From Planctomycetota bacterium (lineage in GTDB: Bacteria; Planctomycetota; UBA1135; GCA-002686595), in the NCBI GenBank assembly GCA_016795205.1, contig JAEUHZ010000067.1, forward strand, positions 1 through 51,367: DNA of 51,367 bases, written 5' to 3'. The position numbers and the translations under genes are program-made. Within the stretch, counting starts at the first letter, position 1, and every line of letters begins with the position of its first letter. This document shows positions 25,883 to 33,798 of the stretch, piece after piece. The notes beneath the pieces were generated by a model that searched no databases, was not told the origin of the DNA, and saw only the letters and a list, made by a program, of their open reading frames with translations.

Positions 25883-25895
25883 GGCGTGGCCGACC

Positions 25896-25933
25896 AGGAT
25901 AGCGGGCGTGGGCGTCGGGCGGACAGCTACCAT
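25896..25933. promoter_or_regulatory. Divergent leaderless promoter pair
   Basis: Minus strand TATCCT (25896-25901) is 13 nt before the start of the gene at 25882. Plus strand TACCAT (25928-25933) is 7 nt before the ATG at 25941. The whole intergenic region is only 58 bp, so both mRNAs must have almost no leader. Confidence 0.5.
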
Positions 25934-25940
25934 CGGTCCC

Positions 25941-27149
25941 ATGCTCGCGCTGCTCATGCTGTCCGCGGCCGCCAGCCTGCAGACCGGGAACCGCCCGTTG
26001 GATCGCGTCGTCCTGACCGACGGGACGCGCCTCGAGGGTCGCGTCGTCCACGAGAACGAGGCGCGCCTCGTGCTCCGGCAGGGCTCGCGCGAGCGTGTGC
26101 TGGACCGCGCGGAGATCCAGAGCGCCGATTCCCGGCTCGCCGCCTGGCGTGAGGCCCTCGATCGCTGGAACCGCCTCGACCGGGAGGACGCCACGCGCAT
26201 CGCCGACATCGGGACCTTCGCGCAGCGCCTGGGGCTCCCGGAGGAGGCGCGCGTGTTCGCGCTGCGCGCCATCGCGGTCGACCCTGATAACGCCGTCGCG
26301 CGCGACCTCCTGGGCCACGAGAAGAAGGGCAAGGACTGGACCTTCCGGGAAGGCACTCGCCGCTGGACGTGGAAGGAGCGGGTCGAGAAGGCGGCCGCCT
26401 GGCGCGACGGGTGGACGCTCGAGACGACCCACTGGGTCCTGCGCACGAACCTGCCGCTGCTCGCCGCGACGAACGCGATCCTGGACCTCGAGAACGTCTA
26501 CGCGATCTTCTACGCCGAGCTGGCGCCGGTCGTGGGCGCCTACCACCTCGACGCGCCGATGCGCGCGCAGATCCACGCCGACACGGCCTCGTTCCCCGAG
26601 GGCTCCGGGAGCCGCGGCTTCTACGACCGCGAGGCGCGCCTCCTGGCCGTGGGCGCCGCGCCCGAACTCGACCGCGGCCTCGTCGTGCACGAGGCCGTGC
26701 ACCAGCTCCTGGCCGAGAACGCCTACCACGCGCGGGGCGCCAAGGGCGCGATCTCGCCCTGGCTCGACGAAGGTCTCGCCGACTGGTTCCGCGCCGTGAT
26801 CGCCGGCCCGCCGGGCCGCTTCGCGTTCCAGCCGGAGGGCCTCGACTCGCGCCACGTCCGCGCGCATGCGCATGCGCGGGAGCGGTACAAGCTCTCGCGC
26901 GTACTGACCTTCGACTCGGGCGACTTCCACGCCTCGTCGCGCCAGGACCTGAAGTACGCCCAGGCCTACACGTTCGTGCACTTCCTGATGTCGGGGGACG
27001 GCGGGCGCTACCGGGCGCGCTTCGACGACTTCCTGCGCAGCGCCTGGAGCGGCAAGGGCTCCTCCACGGATCTCGAAGCAGCCTTGGGCGCCAAGGTGGA
27101 CGCCATCGAGAAGGCCTGGACCGCGTGGGTGCTCGAGCGCGCCAAGTAG
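25941..27149 (+). CDS. DUF1570-like gluzincin peptidase, secreted
   Basis: 402 residues. A short hydrophobic start (1-12) serves as signal. Residues about 18-60 form an SH3-like DGTRLEGRVV module of the kind planctomycete proteins use. A tetratricopeptide-like segment lies near 85-125. The peptidase domain begins near 160. The zinc motif HEAVH is at 250-254, with the third ligand Glu277 in WLDEGLADWF (274-283). This is the arrangement of DUF1570/peptidase-MA enzymes. The substrate is unknown. It is convergent with the isomerase at 27286, with an inverted-repeat element between them. Confidence 0.82.
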   Translation: MLALLMLSAAASLQTGNRPLDRVVLTDGTRLEGRVVHENEARLVLRQGSRERVLDRAEIQSADSRLAAWREALDRWNRLDREDATRIADIGTFAQRLGLPEEARVFALRAIAVDPDNAVARDLLGHEKKGKDWTFREGTRRWTWKERVEKAAAWRDGWTLETTHWVLRTNLPLLAATNAILDLENVYAIFYAELAPVVGAYHLDAPMRAQIHADTASFPEGSGSRGFYDREARLLAVGAAPELDRGLVVHEAVHQLLAENAYHARGAKGAISPWLDEGLADWFRAVIAGPPGRFAFQPEGLDSRHVRAHAHARERYKLSRVLTFDSGDFHASSRQDLKYAQAYTFVHFLMSGDGGRYRARFDDFLRSAWSGKGSSTDLEAALGAKVDAIEKAWTAWVLERAK

Positions 27150-27151
27150 CC

Positions 27152-27285
27152 GGGATACTGACCCAGTTCGCTGTCCATCGCAGTGGATGGGCTGGCGGGG
27201 CGCTCACCTCCAGGAACTCACCCCAACCCGTGGGGGTGTGGCCAAGCACCACCCACGAAAGGCCACGGAGCTGGGTCAGTATCCC
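27152..27285. repeat. MITE-like repeat, copy 1, with 15-bp perfect terminal inverted repeats
   Basis: 134 bp bounded by GGGATACTGACCCAG (27152-27166) and its exact inverse (27271-27285). The left 26 bp (27152-27177) are identical to the inverted right end of copy 2 (39503-39528). The element fills nearly all the space between two convergent genes: its left end is 2 bp after the TAG of the peptidase gene, and its right end touches the stop codon of the isomerase gene. No coding sequence lies inside. The interior is only partly similar between copies. Confidence 0.75.
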
Positions 27286-28206
27286 TCAGAACTTGGCGTC
27301 GACCAGGAACTGCACCGCGGCCAGGATCTCGGCCCGGCCGTGGCGCGAGTTGATCTCGAGCACACGTTCCGCGCTGCTCGGGACGTAGTTCGAGACGAGC
27401 TTGAAATCGACCTGCCCGGAGCCCGGCGGCATCTCGGCCACCCCTTCCGCCGCGTCCTGCAGGTGCACGCCGACCATGCGTGGGGCGTAGGCATCGAGCC
27501 ATTGGCCCTGCGCCGGGAGCCCCGCGCGTTCGCGCAGGTGGATGCGCCCCGTGTCGTGCCAGTACGCCAGGCCGCGCCGCTCGAGGTCGTCGAGCACCCA
27601 GCCCACGGCCTGGAAGTTCAGGAGGTCGAGGAAGCTGTCGCCCGGCTCGATCGCGATGCGTGTCTCGGGGTGCTCCTGCATGACGGTGTGCAGCGAGCGG
27701 CACAGGTGCTCGACCTGGCGCTGCCCCTTGCGCTGCACGCGGGTCACGAGGTCGCGCACGGCCTCCTTGGCCTCGTCGGTCGGCCCCTCGCGGATCAGCC
27801 GCGCACGCAGGCGCTCGGACTCCTCCTGCAGGGCCTTGTCCTCGACCTCGCAGCCGCGGACGATGACCACGGGACACTGGTAGCGCTGGGCTAGGCGCAC
27901 GTGGCGGCGCAGCGAGTTCACGGCCATCTCGCGCTGGTCCTCGGACAGCGAGCCGAGCTTGGTCCCCGACATGTGCTCGGAGCGCGGATCCAGGCAGCCG
28001 GTCACGATCGAGCGCACGGCGATCCCCGTCTCGCGGCGCGAGTCCTCGAAGCCGTTCAGCTTCACCGGGGCGTCGAGCAGCCCCAGCTCGATACGGCGGA
28101 ACCCCATCGCGACCGCGGCGAAGGCCTGGTCCTCGATGGTCTTGAGCCGCGACCCGTAGCAGGTCGTCGAGAGGGTGAATTCGTTGGGGATGCCGGGTTG
28201 GGTCAA
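27286..28206 (-). CDS. Xylose-isomerase-like TIM-barrel protein (sugar phosphate isomerase/epimerase family)
   Basis: 306 residues. AP endonuclease 2/xylose isomerase-type barrel motifs: FAAVAMGFRRIELG near 28-41, LAQRYQCPVVIVRG near 103-116, TRIAIEPGDSFLDLLNF near 182-198 (metal-binding Glu in IEPG), GLAYWHDTGRIHLRE near 214-228 (Asp-His pair), MVGVHLQDAAEG near 244-255 (His and Asp), and RVLEINSRHG near 282-291 (terminal Glu). The likely metal-dependent active site is intact. The actual reaction cannot be predicted from this. No start-site Shine-Dalgarno is visible. It ends flush with repeat copy 1. Confidence 0.85.
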   Translation of the reverse strand: MTQPGIPNEFTLSTTCYGSRLKTIEDQAFAAVAMGFRRIELGLLDAPVKLNGFEDSRRETGIAVRSIVTGCLDPRSEHMSGTKLGSLSEDQREMAVNSLRRHVRLAQRYQCPVVIVRGCEVEDKALQEESERLRARLIREGPTDEAKEAVRDLVTRVQRKGQRQVEHLCRSLHTVMQEHPETRIAIEPGDSFLDLLNFQAVGWVLDDLERRGLAYWHDTGRIHLRERAGLPAQGQWLDAYAPRMVGVHLQDAAEGVAEMPPGSGQVDFKLVSNYVPSSAERVLEINSRHGRAEILAAVQFLVDAKF

Positions 28207-28535
28207 CGCGACCTACCTTGCCCCCGCCGGTGGGACGAACGACCGCGGGGACCCTCTAGGTTCGGACGGAGCGATCAGGGACGAGAGCGGAAACGCCCCC
28301 GAGGAATGGGATGGGGAGCGCGTGGGGCCAATACCGTTTCGTGACGAACCCGGAAGGGGATTCCAGGCCGCCCGCGTGCGCCAGCCCTGCCGGAGCGTGG
28401 CGCCGCGGCGGAGTGCGGCGCCCAGAGCGCCCGCCCCGCGCAGAGAAGATAGGAACTCCCGTCAGGAACTGCGAACGTCCCGGTCACGGCCCGACCAGCG
28501 GCCCGTCCGAGCGGCGCGGGCACCACAGGCGCACC
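28207..28535. other. 329-bp gap upstream of the isomerase gene, no gene seen
   Basis: It lies between purB and the isomerase, both on the minus strand, so it should contain the isomerase promoter. I saw no clear -10 box at the two spacings common elsewhere and no supported reading frame. Confidence 0.4.
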
Positions 28536-29972
28536 TCAGACGCGCACCTCTGCGGCGGCACCGAGGACCGCCGCCTCGCGCGCGAGCAGCGGGTCGACCT
28601 CGGCCGCGAGGAACTCGTCGACCTGCTCGGGCGCGCGGCCCACGTAGCGCGCGGGATCGAGCAGGTCGTCGAGCCGGCCGGCCAGCCGGCCCACGATCGG
28701 GTCTTGCGCCAGGAGCTCCCGCAGCGGGTTCTCGCCGCCCGAGAGGATCGCCTCCGAGGCCGCCCGGCTGGCGCGGCGGATCGCCTCGTGGACGTCCTGG
28801 CGATCGGCCCCGGCCTGGACGGCGGCCATCAGGACGTGCTCGGAGGCCAGGAAGGGCAGCTCGGCCTGGAGGTTCTTGGCCACGACGTGCGGGCGCACGA
28901 CCAGACCGCGGGCGACGTCGAGCTGGAGGATCAGGATGGCGTCCGTGGCCAGGAAGGTCTCGGCCAGCACCAGCCGTCGGTTGGCGGAATCGTCGAGCGT
29001 GCGCTCCAGCCATTGGTTCGCTGCGGTGTGCGCGGCGTTGTCGAGCGCCGAGATCACGAAGCGGGCCAGCGAGCAGATGCGCTCCGAGCGCATCGGGTTG
29101 CGCTTCCAAGGCATCGCCGACGAGCCGATCTGGCGCGTCTCGAACGGCTCCTCGAGCTCCTTGCGGCTGGCGAGCAGGCGCAGGTCGGTCCCGAACTTGT
29201 GGGCGCTCTGGGCCACCGAGGACAGCACCTGGAGCACGCGGAAGTCGGCTTGACGAGGGTAGGTCTGGCCGGTGACGCCGAACGAGCGCTCGAAGCCGCA
29301 GCGCGCCGTGACGCGGCGGTCGAGCTCACGGACCTTCTCGTGGTCGCCACCGAACAGCTCCAGGAACGAGGCCTGCGTGCCGGTCGTGCCCTTCACGCCG
29401 CGGAAGCGCAGCGTGGCGCGCGCGTGGTCGAGGTCCTCGAGGTCGTGCACGAGGTCCTGGATCCACAGGCAGGCGCGCTTGCCGACGGTGGTCGCCTGCG
29501 CCGGCTGGAGGTGCGTCCAGCCCAGGGTCGGCAGCGCGCGGTGCTCGCGCGCGAAGCGGGCCAGCGCCGCGATCACGTTGACGAGCTTGACGCGCACCAG
29601 GTCGAGGCCGGTGCGGATCGCCAGCAGGTCGGCGTTGTCGGTCACGTAGCACGAAGTCGCGCCCAGGTGCACGATCGGGCGCGCCTTGGGGCACAAGTCG
29701 CCCCAGGCATGGATCTGCGCCATGACGTCGTGGCGCAGCTCCGCCTCGTAGCGCGCGGCCGCGGCCAGGTCGATCTCGTCCACGTGCGCCTCGAGCTCCG
29801 CGATCTGTTCGGCCGTGATCGCGAGCCCCAGCTCGCGCTCGGCCCGCGCCAGCTCGATCCACAGCCGCCGCCAGCGCGTGATCTTGGTGTGCTCCGAGAA
29901 GTTCTGGAGCATCGCGGGGCTCGCGTAGCGCTCCGAGAGCGGCGAGCGCCAGGTGGTCGAGGCGGGGTTCAA
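28536..29972 (-). CDS. purB: Adenylosuccinate lyase
   Basis: 478 residues. It catalyses two purine steps (SAICAR to AICAR, and adenylosuccinate to AMP). The sequence is of the animal-like ADSL type: TWRSPLSERYASPAM near the start, LRHDVMAQIHAWG, PIVHLGATSCYVTDNAD, THLQPAQATTVGKR, RFRGVKGTTGTQASFL, and the signature loop GSSAMPWKRNPMRSE. The conserved RSPL-RYASP block requires a start upstream of the first ATG. A TTG at 29972, with GGAG 10 nt upstream and overlapping the vanZ-like stop (TTGA), fits exactly. Last gene of the six-gene run. Confidence 0.95.
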   Translation of the reverse strand: MNPASTTWRSPLSERYASPAMLQNFSEHTKITRWRRLWIELARAERELGLAITAEQIAELEAHVDEIDLAAAARYEAELRHDVMAQIHAWGDLCPKARPIVHLGATSCYVTDNADLLAIRTGLDLVRVKLVNVIAALARFAREHRALPTLGWTHLQPAQATTVGKRACLWIQDLVHDLEDLDHARATLRFRGVKGTTGTQASFLELFGGDHEKVRELDRRVTARCGFERSFGVTGQTYPRQADFRVLQVLSSVAQSAHKFGTDLRLLASRKELEEPFETRQIGSSAMPWKRNPMRSERICSLARFVISALDNAAHTAANQWLERTLDDSANRRLVLAETFLATDAILILQLDVARGLVVRPHVVAKNLQAELPFLASEHVLMAAVQAGADRQDVHEAIRRASRAASEAILSGGENPLRELLAQDPIVGRLAGRLDDLLDPARYVGRAPEQVDEFLAAEVDPLLAREAAVLGAAAEVRV

Positions 29973-30481
29973 AGCCAGGAGATCTCCGGGTACAGGCTCG
30001 TCAGGAGGGTAGCGACCGCGGCCGCCGCCAGGCACGCGCCGAGCCCCCAAAGCACGACGCGCGCGAAGCGGCGCCGATCCGCGGCGGCACGCAGGGCCAG
30101 GACGGCCACGGTCGCGCCCACGACGTCCGTCACGACGTCGAGCGCCGAGGCGTCGCGCCCCGGCACGCTGGACTGGTGGAGCTCGTCCGTGACGCCGAAG
30201 AGCGCGCAGGCCACGACGATCCAGCAGGCCGCCCGTGGCGCGGGCGCGACGGGCGACCCCGGGCGGCGCGCGGCCAGCGCCAGCCAGGTCGCCAGCGCGG
30301 CGTACTCCGGCGCGTGCGCCAGGTTCGTCAGCCAGGCGCCGGCTGCCGTGCCGCCCGCGAGGTCCAGGTTCTCGCGCGCCGACAGGCTCCACACGAGCCC
30401 CATCCAGCCCAGCGTCAGCGCGACGCCGGCCGCTGGATGGACGCCGCGCAGGCGGCCGACGAGCGCACGCAGAGCCTCCAC
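29969..30481 (-). CDS. VanZ-like membrane protein
   Basis: 170 residues with four hydrophobic helices (about 20-36, 57-72, 86-100, 113-130) plus a C-terminal one. The VanZ-family hallmark DELHQSSVPGRDASALDVVT is near 99-118, and NLAHAPEYAAL precedes it (family K-xH---Y-xL). The family is associated with glycopeptide tolerance and lipid interactions, but most members have no known role. It begins 8 bp after the RsbW-like gene and its stop overlaps the purB TTG start, so it is part of the operon. Confidence 0.85.
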   Translation of the reverse strand: MEALRALVGRLRGVHPAAGVALTLGWMGLVWSLSARENLDLAGGTAAGAWLTNLAHAPEYAALATWLALAARRPGSPVAPAPRAACWIVVACALFGVTDELHQSSVPGRDASALDVVTDVVGATVAVLALRAAADRRRFARVVLWGLGACLAAAAVATLLTSLYPEISWL

Positions 30482-30489
30482 GCGGCGCC

Positions 30490-30963
30490 CTAGGGCTCGG
30501 GGTAGCTGCGAGTGGCGACGAACTCGACGCCCAAGCCGTCCTCGCTGGGCACGACGTCGAGCCGATCGACCATCTGCGCCAGGAGGAAGAACCCGCGACC
30601 GCGCTCGTCGTCCAGGTCGGGCTCGCCGCCGGCCCCGATCCGCTGTCGCAGCTCGGCCGGATCGCCGCCGCCCTGGTCGCTCACGCGCAGCGTCCAGCCG
30701 CCGGGACGCACGACGAGCACCAGCGTCATCCGCACGCGCGAGCGCAGATCCTCCTCGAAGAGCGCCCGCTCGCCGCCGCCGTGGTCGACGGCGTTCGTGA
30801 GCAGCTCCCCGGCCACGAACTCCAGCGAGTCGATCTCGGGCTCCGGGACGCCCTCGCGCTGCGCGAACTGGCGCAGCACGCCGCGCGCCATGCGCTCCGC
30901 GCTGTGGGCCGCGGGCAGGTCGAGGCGCAGCTCGTGGGGTCGCGCGGCCGCCGGATCGTTCAT
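30490..30963 (-). CDS. RsbW-like serine-protein kinase / anti-sigma regulatory factor
   Basis: 157 residues from an ATG at 30963 overlapping the nadC stop (ATGA). GHKL ATPase motifs: N-box EFVAGELLTNAVDHGGG near 58-74, G1-type RVSDQGGGDPAEL near 105-117, and G2-type GRGFFLLAQMVD near 131-142. This size and layout match HATPase_c_2 proteins such as RsbW and SpoIIAB, which bind a sigma factor and phosphorylate an STAS anti-anti-sigma partner. No partner gene lies next to it. Whether it acts on the sigma-fusion protein of this window is unknown; RsbW targets are normally SigB/SigF-type, not ECF. Confidence 0.85.
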   Translation of the reverse strand: MNDPAAARPHELRLDLPAAHSAERMARGVLRQFAQREGVPEPEIDSLEFVAGELLTNAVDHGGGERALFEEDLRSRVRMTLVLVVRPGGWTLRVSDQGGGDPAELRQRIGAGGEPDLDDERGRGFFLLAQMVDRLDVVPSEDGLGVEFVATRSYPEP

Positions 30964-31940
30964 CGTGCGGCCGGCGCGAGGTCGAGGGACAGGTCGAGCG
31001 CGGGCGCCGAGTGCGTGAGCGCCCCGACGGAGATGCGGTCGACCCCGGAGCGGACCACGTCGCCGAGCGTGTGCTCGTCGATGCCGCCGGAGGCCTCGAG
31101 CTCGAGCGGCCGGCCGCGGGTCGCGGCCCGCGCGCGCAGCACGGGTACCAGGGTCGCCATCTGGGCCGGGGTCATGTTGTCGAGCAGCACGACGTCCGCG
31201 CCGCCGTCCACGCCGGCCAGCGCCTCGCGCTCGTCGCGCGCCTCGCTCGTGATGCGCACGCCGGGCCCCACGGCGCGACGCAGGTCGGCCAGCACGGCCT
31301 CGATCGGACGGCCGGAGAGCTCGATGTGGTTCTCCTTGACCATGACCTCGTCGTGCAGCGAGAAGCGGTGGTTCTCCCCGCCGCCGCAGCGCACGGCGTG
31401 CTTCTCCAGGACGCGCAGCAGAGGCGTCGTCTTGCGCGTGTCCAGGATGCGCGGCGGGCGCATGCCGGCCGCCGTCGCCAGCGCGACGTAGCGGGCGGTC
31501 AGCGTCGCGATGCCCGACAGGCGCTGGACGAAGTTGAGCGCCGTGCGCTCGGCGCTGAGCAGCGCGCGGGCCGAGCCCGTGACCCGCGCCAGGACGTCGC
31601 CGCGGCGGATCGCGGCGCCGTCGCGCGCGAGCAGCTCGACCTGCGCGGACGGGTCGGCGACCTCGAAGACCCGCGCGAAGACCGCCAGGCCGGCGGCCAC
31701 GCCCTCGCGCTTGGCGACCAGCGTCGCCACCGCGCGCGCCGCGGCCGGGACCGCGTGCTGGGCGGTGCGGTCGCCGCCAGCCACGTCCTCGGCGAGCGCC
31801 GGTCGGACCAGGGCCTCGATCGCGCCCGCGTCGAGCGGCGGTGGCGGGCCGACGCGCGGCGCAGGCAGCCCCTGCGCCCCGCGCGGCTCGGCCCCCGCGG
31901 GGAACGCCGCGGGGCCTGTCTCGAGAGGGCGGTCGCTCAC
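30960..31940 (-). CDS. nadC: Nicotinate-nucleotide pyrophosphorylase (carboxylating)
   Basis: 326 residues from GTG at 31940, with GGAG just upstream and overlapping the comEA-like stop (GTGA). It converts quinolinate and PRPP to nicotinate mononucleotide in NAD synthesis. Motifs: ALAEDVAGGDRTAQ near 48-61, RTALNFVQRLSGIATLTARY, LDTRKTTPLLRVLEKHAVRC, GGGENHRFSLHDEVMVKENH, ASGGIDEHTLGDVVRSGVD. About 35 extra residues at the N-terminus (Pro/Gly-rich) are not part of the family. Neighbours nadA/nadB are not here. It sits between comEA-like and rsbW-like genes with overlaps on both sides. Confidence 0.95.
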   Translation of the reverse strand: MSDRPLETGPAAFPAGAEPRGAQGLPAPRVGPPPPLDAGAIEALVRPALAEDVAGGDRTAQHAVPAAARAVATLVAKREGVAAGLAVFARVFEVADPSAQVELLARDGAAIRRGDVLARVTGSARALLSAERTALNFVQRLSGIATLTARYVALATAAGMRPPRILDTRKTTPLLRVLEKHAVRCGGGENHRFSLHDEVMVKENHIELSGRPIEAVLADLRRAVGPGVRITSEARDEREALAGVDGGADVVLLDNMTPAQMATLVPVLRARAATRGRPLELEASGGIDEHTLGDVVRSGVDRISVGALTHSAPALDLSLDLAPAAR

Positions 31941-32497
31941 GGGGCTCCAGGTCGAGTGTACGGCGCTGCTCCCGCCGGCTCCACGCGGCCTTGCTCGAAC
32001 CCGCGCCCTGGCTCGAGCCAGCGAGCCGCCGCCGCGGCCGTGGCGGCGCCGATCCCGGGGATCTGCGGCCAGGCCGCCGGTCCTCCCCGCAACCCGTCCC
32101 AGCGCGCGCGCACGATGGACAGCGCGCGCGACGGCCCGATCCCGGGCAGCGCGCGCAACGCCCGCGCGCTGAGCGCGTCGGGGTCGATGGGGGGCGCGCA
32201 ACCGCCGGGTCGGCCACCGTCTGCCACCGGGCGCTCGGGGGGCGCGGCGACCCACGCGCCGAGCAGCAGCCCCACGCAGATCCAGGCCGCCGCGCCGGCC
32301 TGTTCGGCATCCTGTTCGCGCTCGGCATCCCCGTCGCGCTCGGACTCGCGAGCGCGCTCGGCGGCTGCGTCACCCGCGGCGCCCGTGTCGGACGCAGCGT
32401 CCTGGCCGTGCTCGAGCGCCGGCACACGGCTGCTGGTCCTGTCGCGCGGATCGTCGTTCAGGCCTGCGGCGCGACGCTCGTCCTCTGGCCGACTCAT
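31937..32497 (-). CDS. ComEA-like helix-hairpin-helix protein with single membrane segment
   Basis: 186 residues from the ATG at 32497 (MSRPEDERRAAG). An acidic/Ala-rich cytoplasmic part covers about 1-68. One hydrophobic segment lies about 71-83 (AAAWICVGLLLGAWVAA). Then a pair of helix-hairpin-helix motifs follows: IDPDALSARALRALPGIGPS (about 104-123) and WPQIPGIGAATAAAAARWL (about 142-160). ComEA binds incoming DNA at the membrane during natural transformation. Here the HhH part comes after the anchor, as in ComEA. No other competence genes are present, so the role is inferred. The stop overlaps the nadC start. Confidence 0.72.
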   Translation of the reverse strand: MSRPEDERRAAGLNDDPRDRTSSRVPALEHGQDAASDTGAAGDAAAERARESERDGDAEREQDAEQAGAAAWICVGLLLGAWVAAPPERPVADGGRPGGCAPPIDPDALSARALRALPGIGPSRALSIVRARWDGLRGGPAAWPQIPGIGAATAAAAARWLEPGRGFEQGRVEPAGAAPYTRPGAP

Positions 32498-32561
32498 GCC
32501 CACACGACGCGCGAGCGAGCCGCGGGTCGCAGGCCCCCCCCCGACGCGCACCGGGCAGCGC

Positions 32562-33461
32562 TCAGGTGTCGCCCGCGAGCCGCGCCAGGCGTTGGCCGAG
32601 CCCGATGGTCGGGCCGCAGCCTGCGGCCTCGCGCTCGAAGCGCCGCGCCAGCTCGCGCAGCGCCACCGCGAACTCGGAATCCGGCTCGTGGCGCACGACC
32701 GGGGCCCGCGCGTTCACGCAACGCGTGACGGCGCGGTCGTCGGGCAGCCAGCCGAGGCAGGGCAGGTCGCGCCCGAGGAACTTGCGCACCGCGCCGCGCA
32801 GGCGCTCGGCGACCTCGGCGGCCTCGCCCGCCGAGGTCGCGCGGTTCACGACGAAGCACGGCGCACTGCCCGCGTCGCGCTGCACGAGCACCTTGAGGAA
32901 GGCGTAGGCATCCGTGAGCGCCGTGACGTCGGGCGTCGTGACGAGCAGCGTGCGCTCGCTGGCCGCGGCCAGCGCCACCGTCTGCGCCGAGATCCCCGCG
33001 CCGGCGTCGACCAGCACCCAGTCGTAGTCGCGCTCGAGCTCACCGATCGCGCCCGCGACGCGCGCGAGCTCCCAGGGCTCCAGCGCGGCGACGTGCGAGA
33101 CGCCGCTGCCGGCCGGCAGGAGGTCGAGGTTCTGCGCGCAGATCGCGACCAGGTCGCGCGCGCTGGCGCGACCTTCGACGAGGTCGACGAGCGAGCGCTC
33201 GGGCGCGACGTCCTGCAGGATGTGCGCGTTGCCCACGCCCAGGTCCGCGTCGACGACGAGCACGCGCCGGGTCGCGGCGAAGAGGCTGGCGAGCGAGGCC
33301 GTGACGACGGATTTCCCGGTGCCGCCCTTGCCGCTCGCGATGCACAGGGAGCGCGTGGCGAGCCCCGGGCCCGCCAAGCGACGACGGCTGGGACCGGCAG
33401 GCGCCGCGTCGGCGCGGCGGCCGTCCCAGTGGAGGATCCGCCGGGCTTGGTCCCAGTTCAT
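32562..33461 (-). CDS. MinD/FlhG-like P-loop ATPase
   Basis: 299 residues from the ATG at 33461. The deviant Walker A motif ASGKGGTGKS (42-51) and VLVVDADLGVGNAHILQDVA (family DAD-G-AN) are typical of MinD, ParA and FlhG/FleN. Walker B-like YDWVLVDAGAG and the C-terminal half agree with FlhG/FleN. The N-terminal MNWDQARRIL resembles the DQAxxLR activation helix by which FlhG stimulates FlhF. If so it would set flagellar number and position, but no flagellar gene lies in this window. A chromosome- or protein-positioning ATPase is the alternative. First gene of the run toward purB, 64 bp before the comEA-like gene. Confidence 0.8.
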   Translation of the reverse strand: MNWDQARRILHWDGRRADAAPAGPSRRRLAGPGLATRSLCIASGKGGTGKSVVTASLASLFAATRRVLVVDADLGVGNAHILQDVAPERSLVDLVEGRASARDLVAICAQNLDLLPAGSGVSHVAALEPWELARVAGAIGELERDYDWVLVDAGAGISAQTVALAAASERTLLVTTPDVTALTDAYAFLKVLVQRDAGSAPCFVVNRATSAGEAAEVAERLRGAVRKFLGRDLPCLGWLPDDRAVTRCVNARAPVVRHEPDSEFAVALRELARRFEREAAGCGPTIGLGQRLARLAGDT

Positions 33462-33798
33462 GCAGAGGCGTTTGGACGGGCGCGTGCGGGGCCACGCGAC
33501 CCACCCCTGGGGGGATGGAACACCCTTTCGAGGGCCGCCGCAAGGCCCTCCCAGAGCGCGGCCCGGCCCCCTCGAGAACGACGCAAACCCTTGTCGCACA
33601 AGGTTAGGACCGACCCCCCCCGGCAAGCACCCGGAAGACCACCTGGAAGATATTGCAGGTTCCTAGAAAGCCGTTACGCTGTCTCAAGATTCGGCCATCG
33701 AGCCCGGTTCGCGTCGACCAGCCCCGCCTGGGGCGGGCGCGGCTTCGGGGCCCCGAGGCCCTGATTCCCCCCATCGCCTCTCAGCACGAGTTGCAACC
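33462..33798. other. Intergenic region between divergent minD/flhG-like gene and first tandem secreted gene
   Basis: 337 bp without a supported gene. It contains the near-palindrome AACCCTTGTCGCACAAGGTT (33586-33605; core CCTTGT-cgc-ACAAGG), which is a possible operator, and the promoter at 33653-33680. No start-proximal -10 box was recognised for the minus-strand gene. Confidence 0.45.
33653..33680 (+). promoter_or_regulatory. Sigma70-like promoter of the first tandem secreted gene
   Basis: TTGCAG (33653-33658), 16-bp spacer, TACGCT (33675-33680), ending 118 nt before the ATG. The paralogue downstream has the same design at the same distance (35055-35082), which strongly supports both. Confidence 0.6.

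Noticed and set aside
29973..30392. PurB extended upstream of 29972
   Set aside because: The extension overlaps the vanZ-like gene in another frame and has no similarity to the lyase; the TTG start restores exactly the conserved N-terminus.
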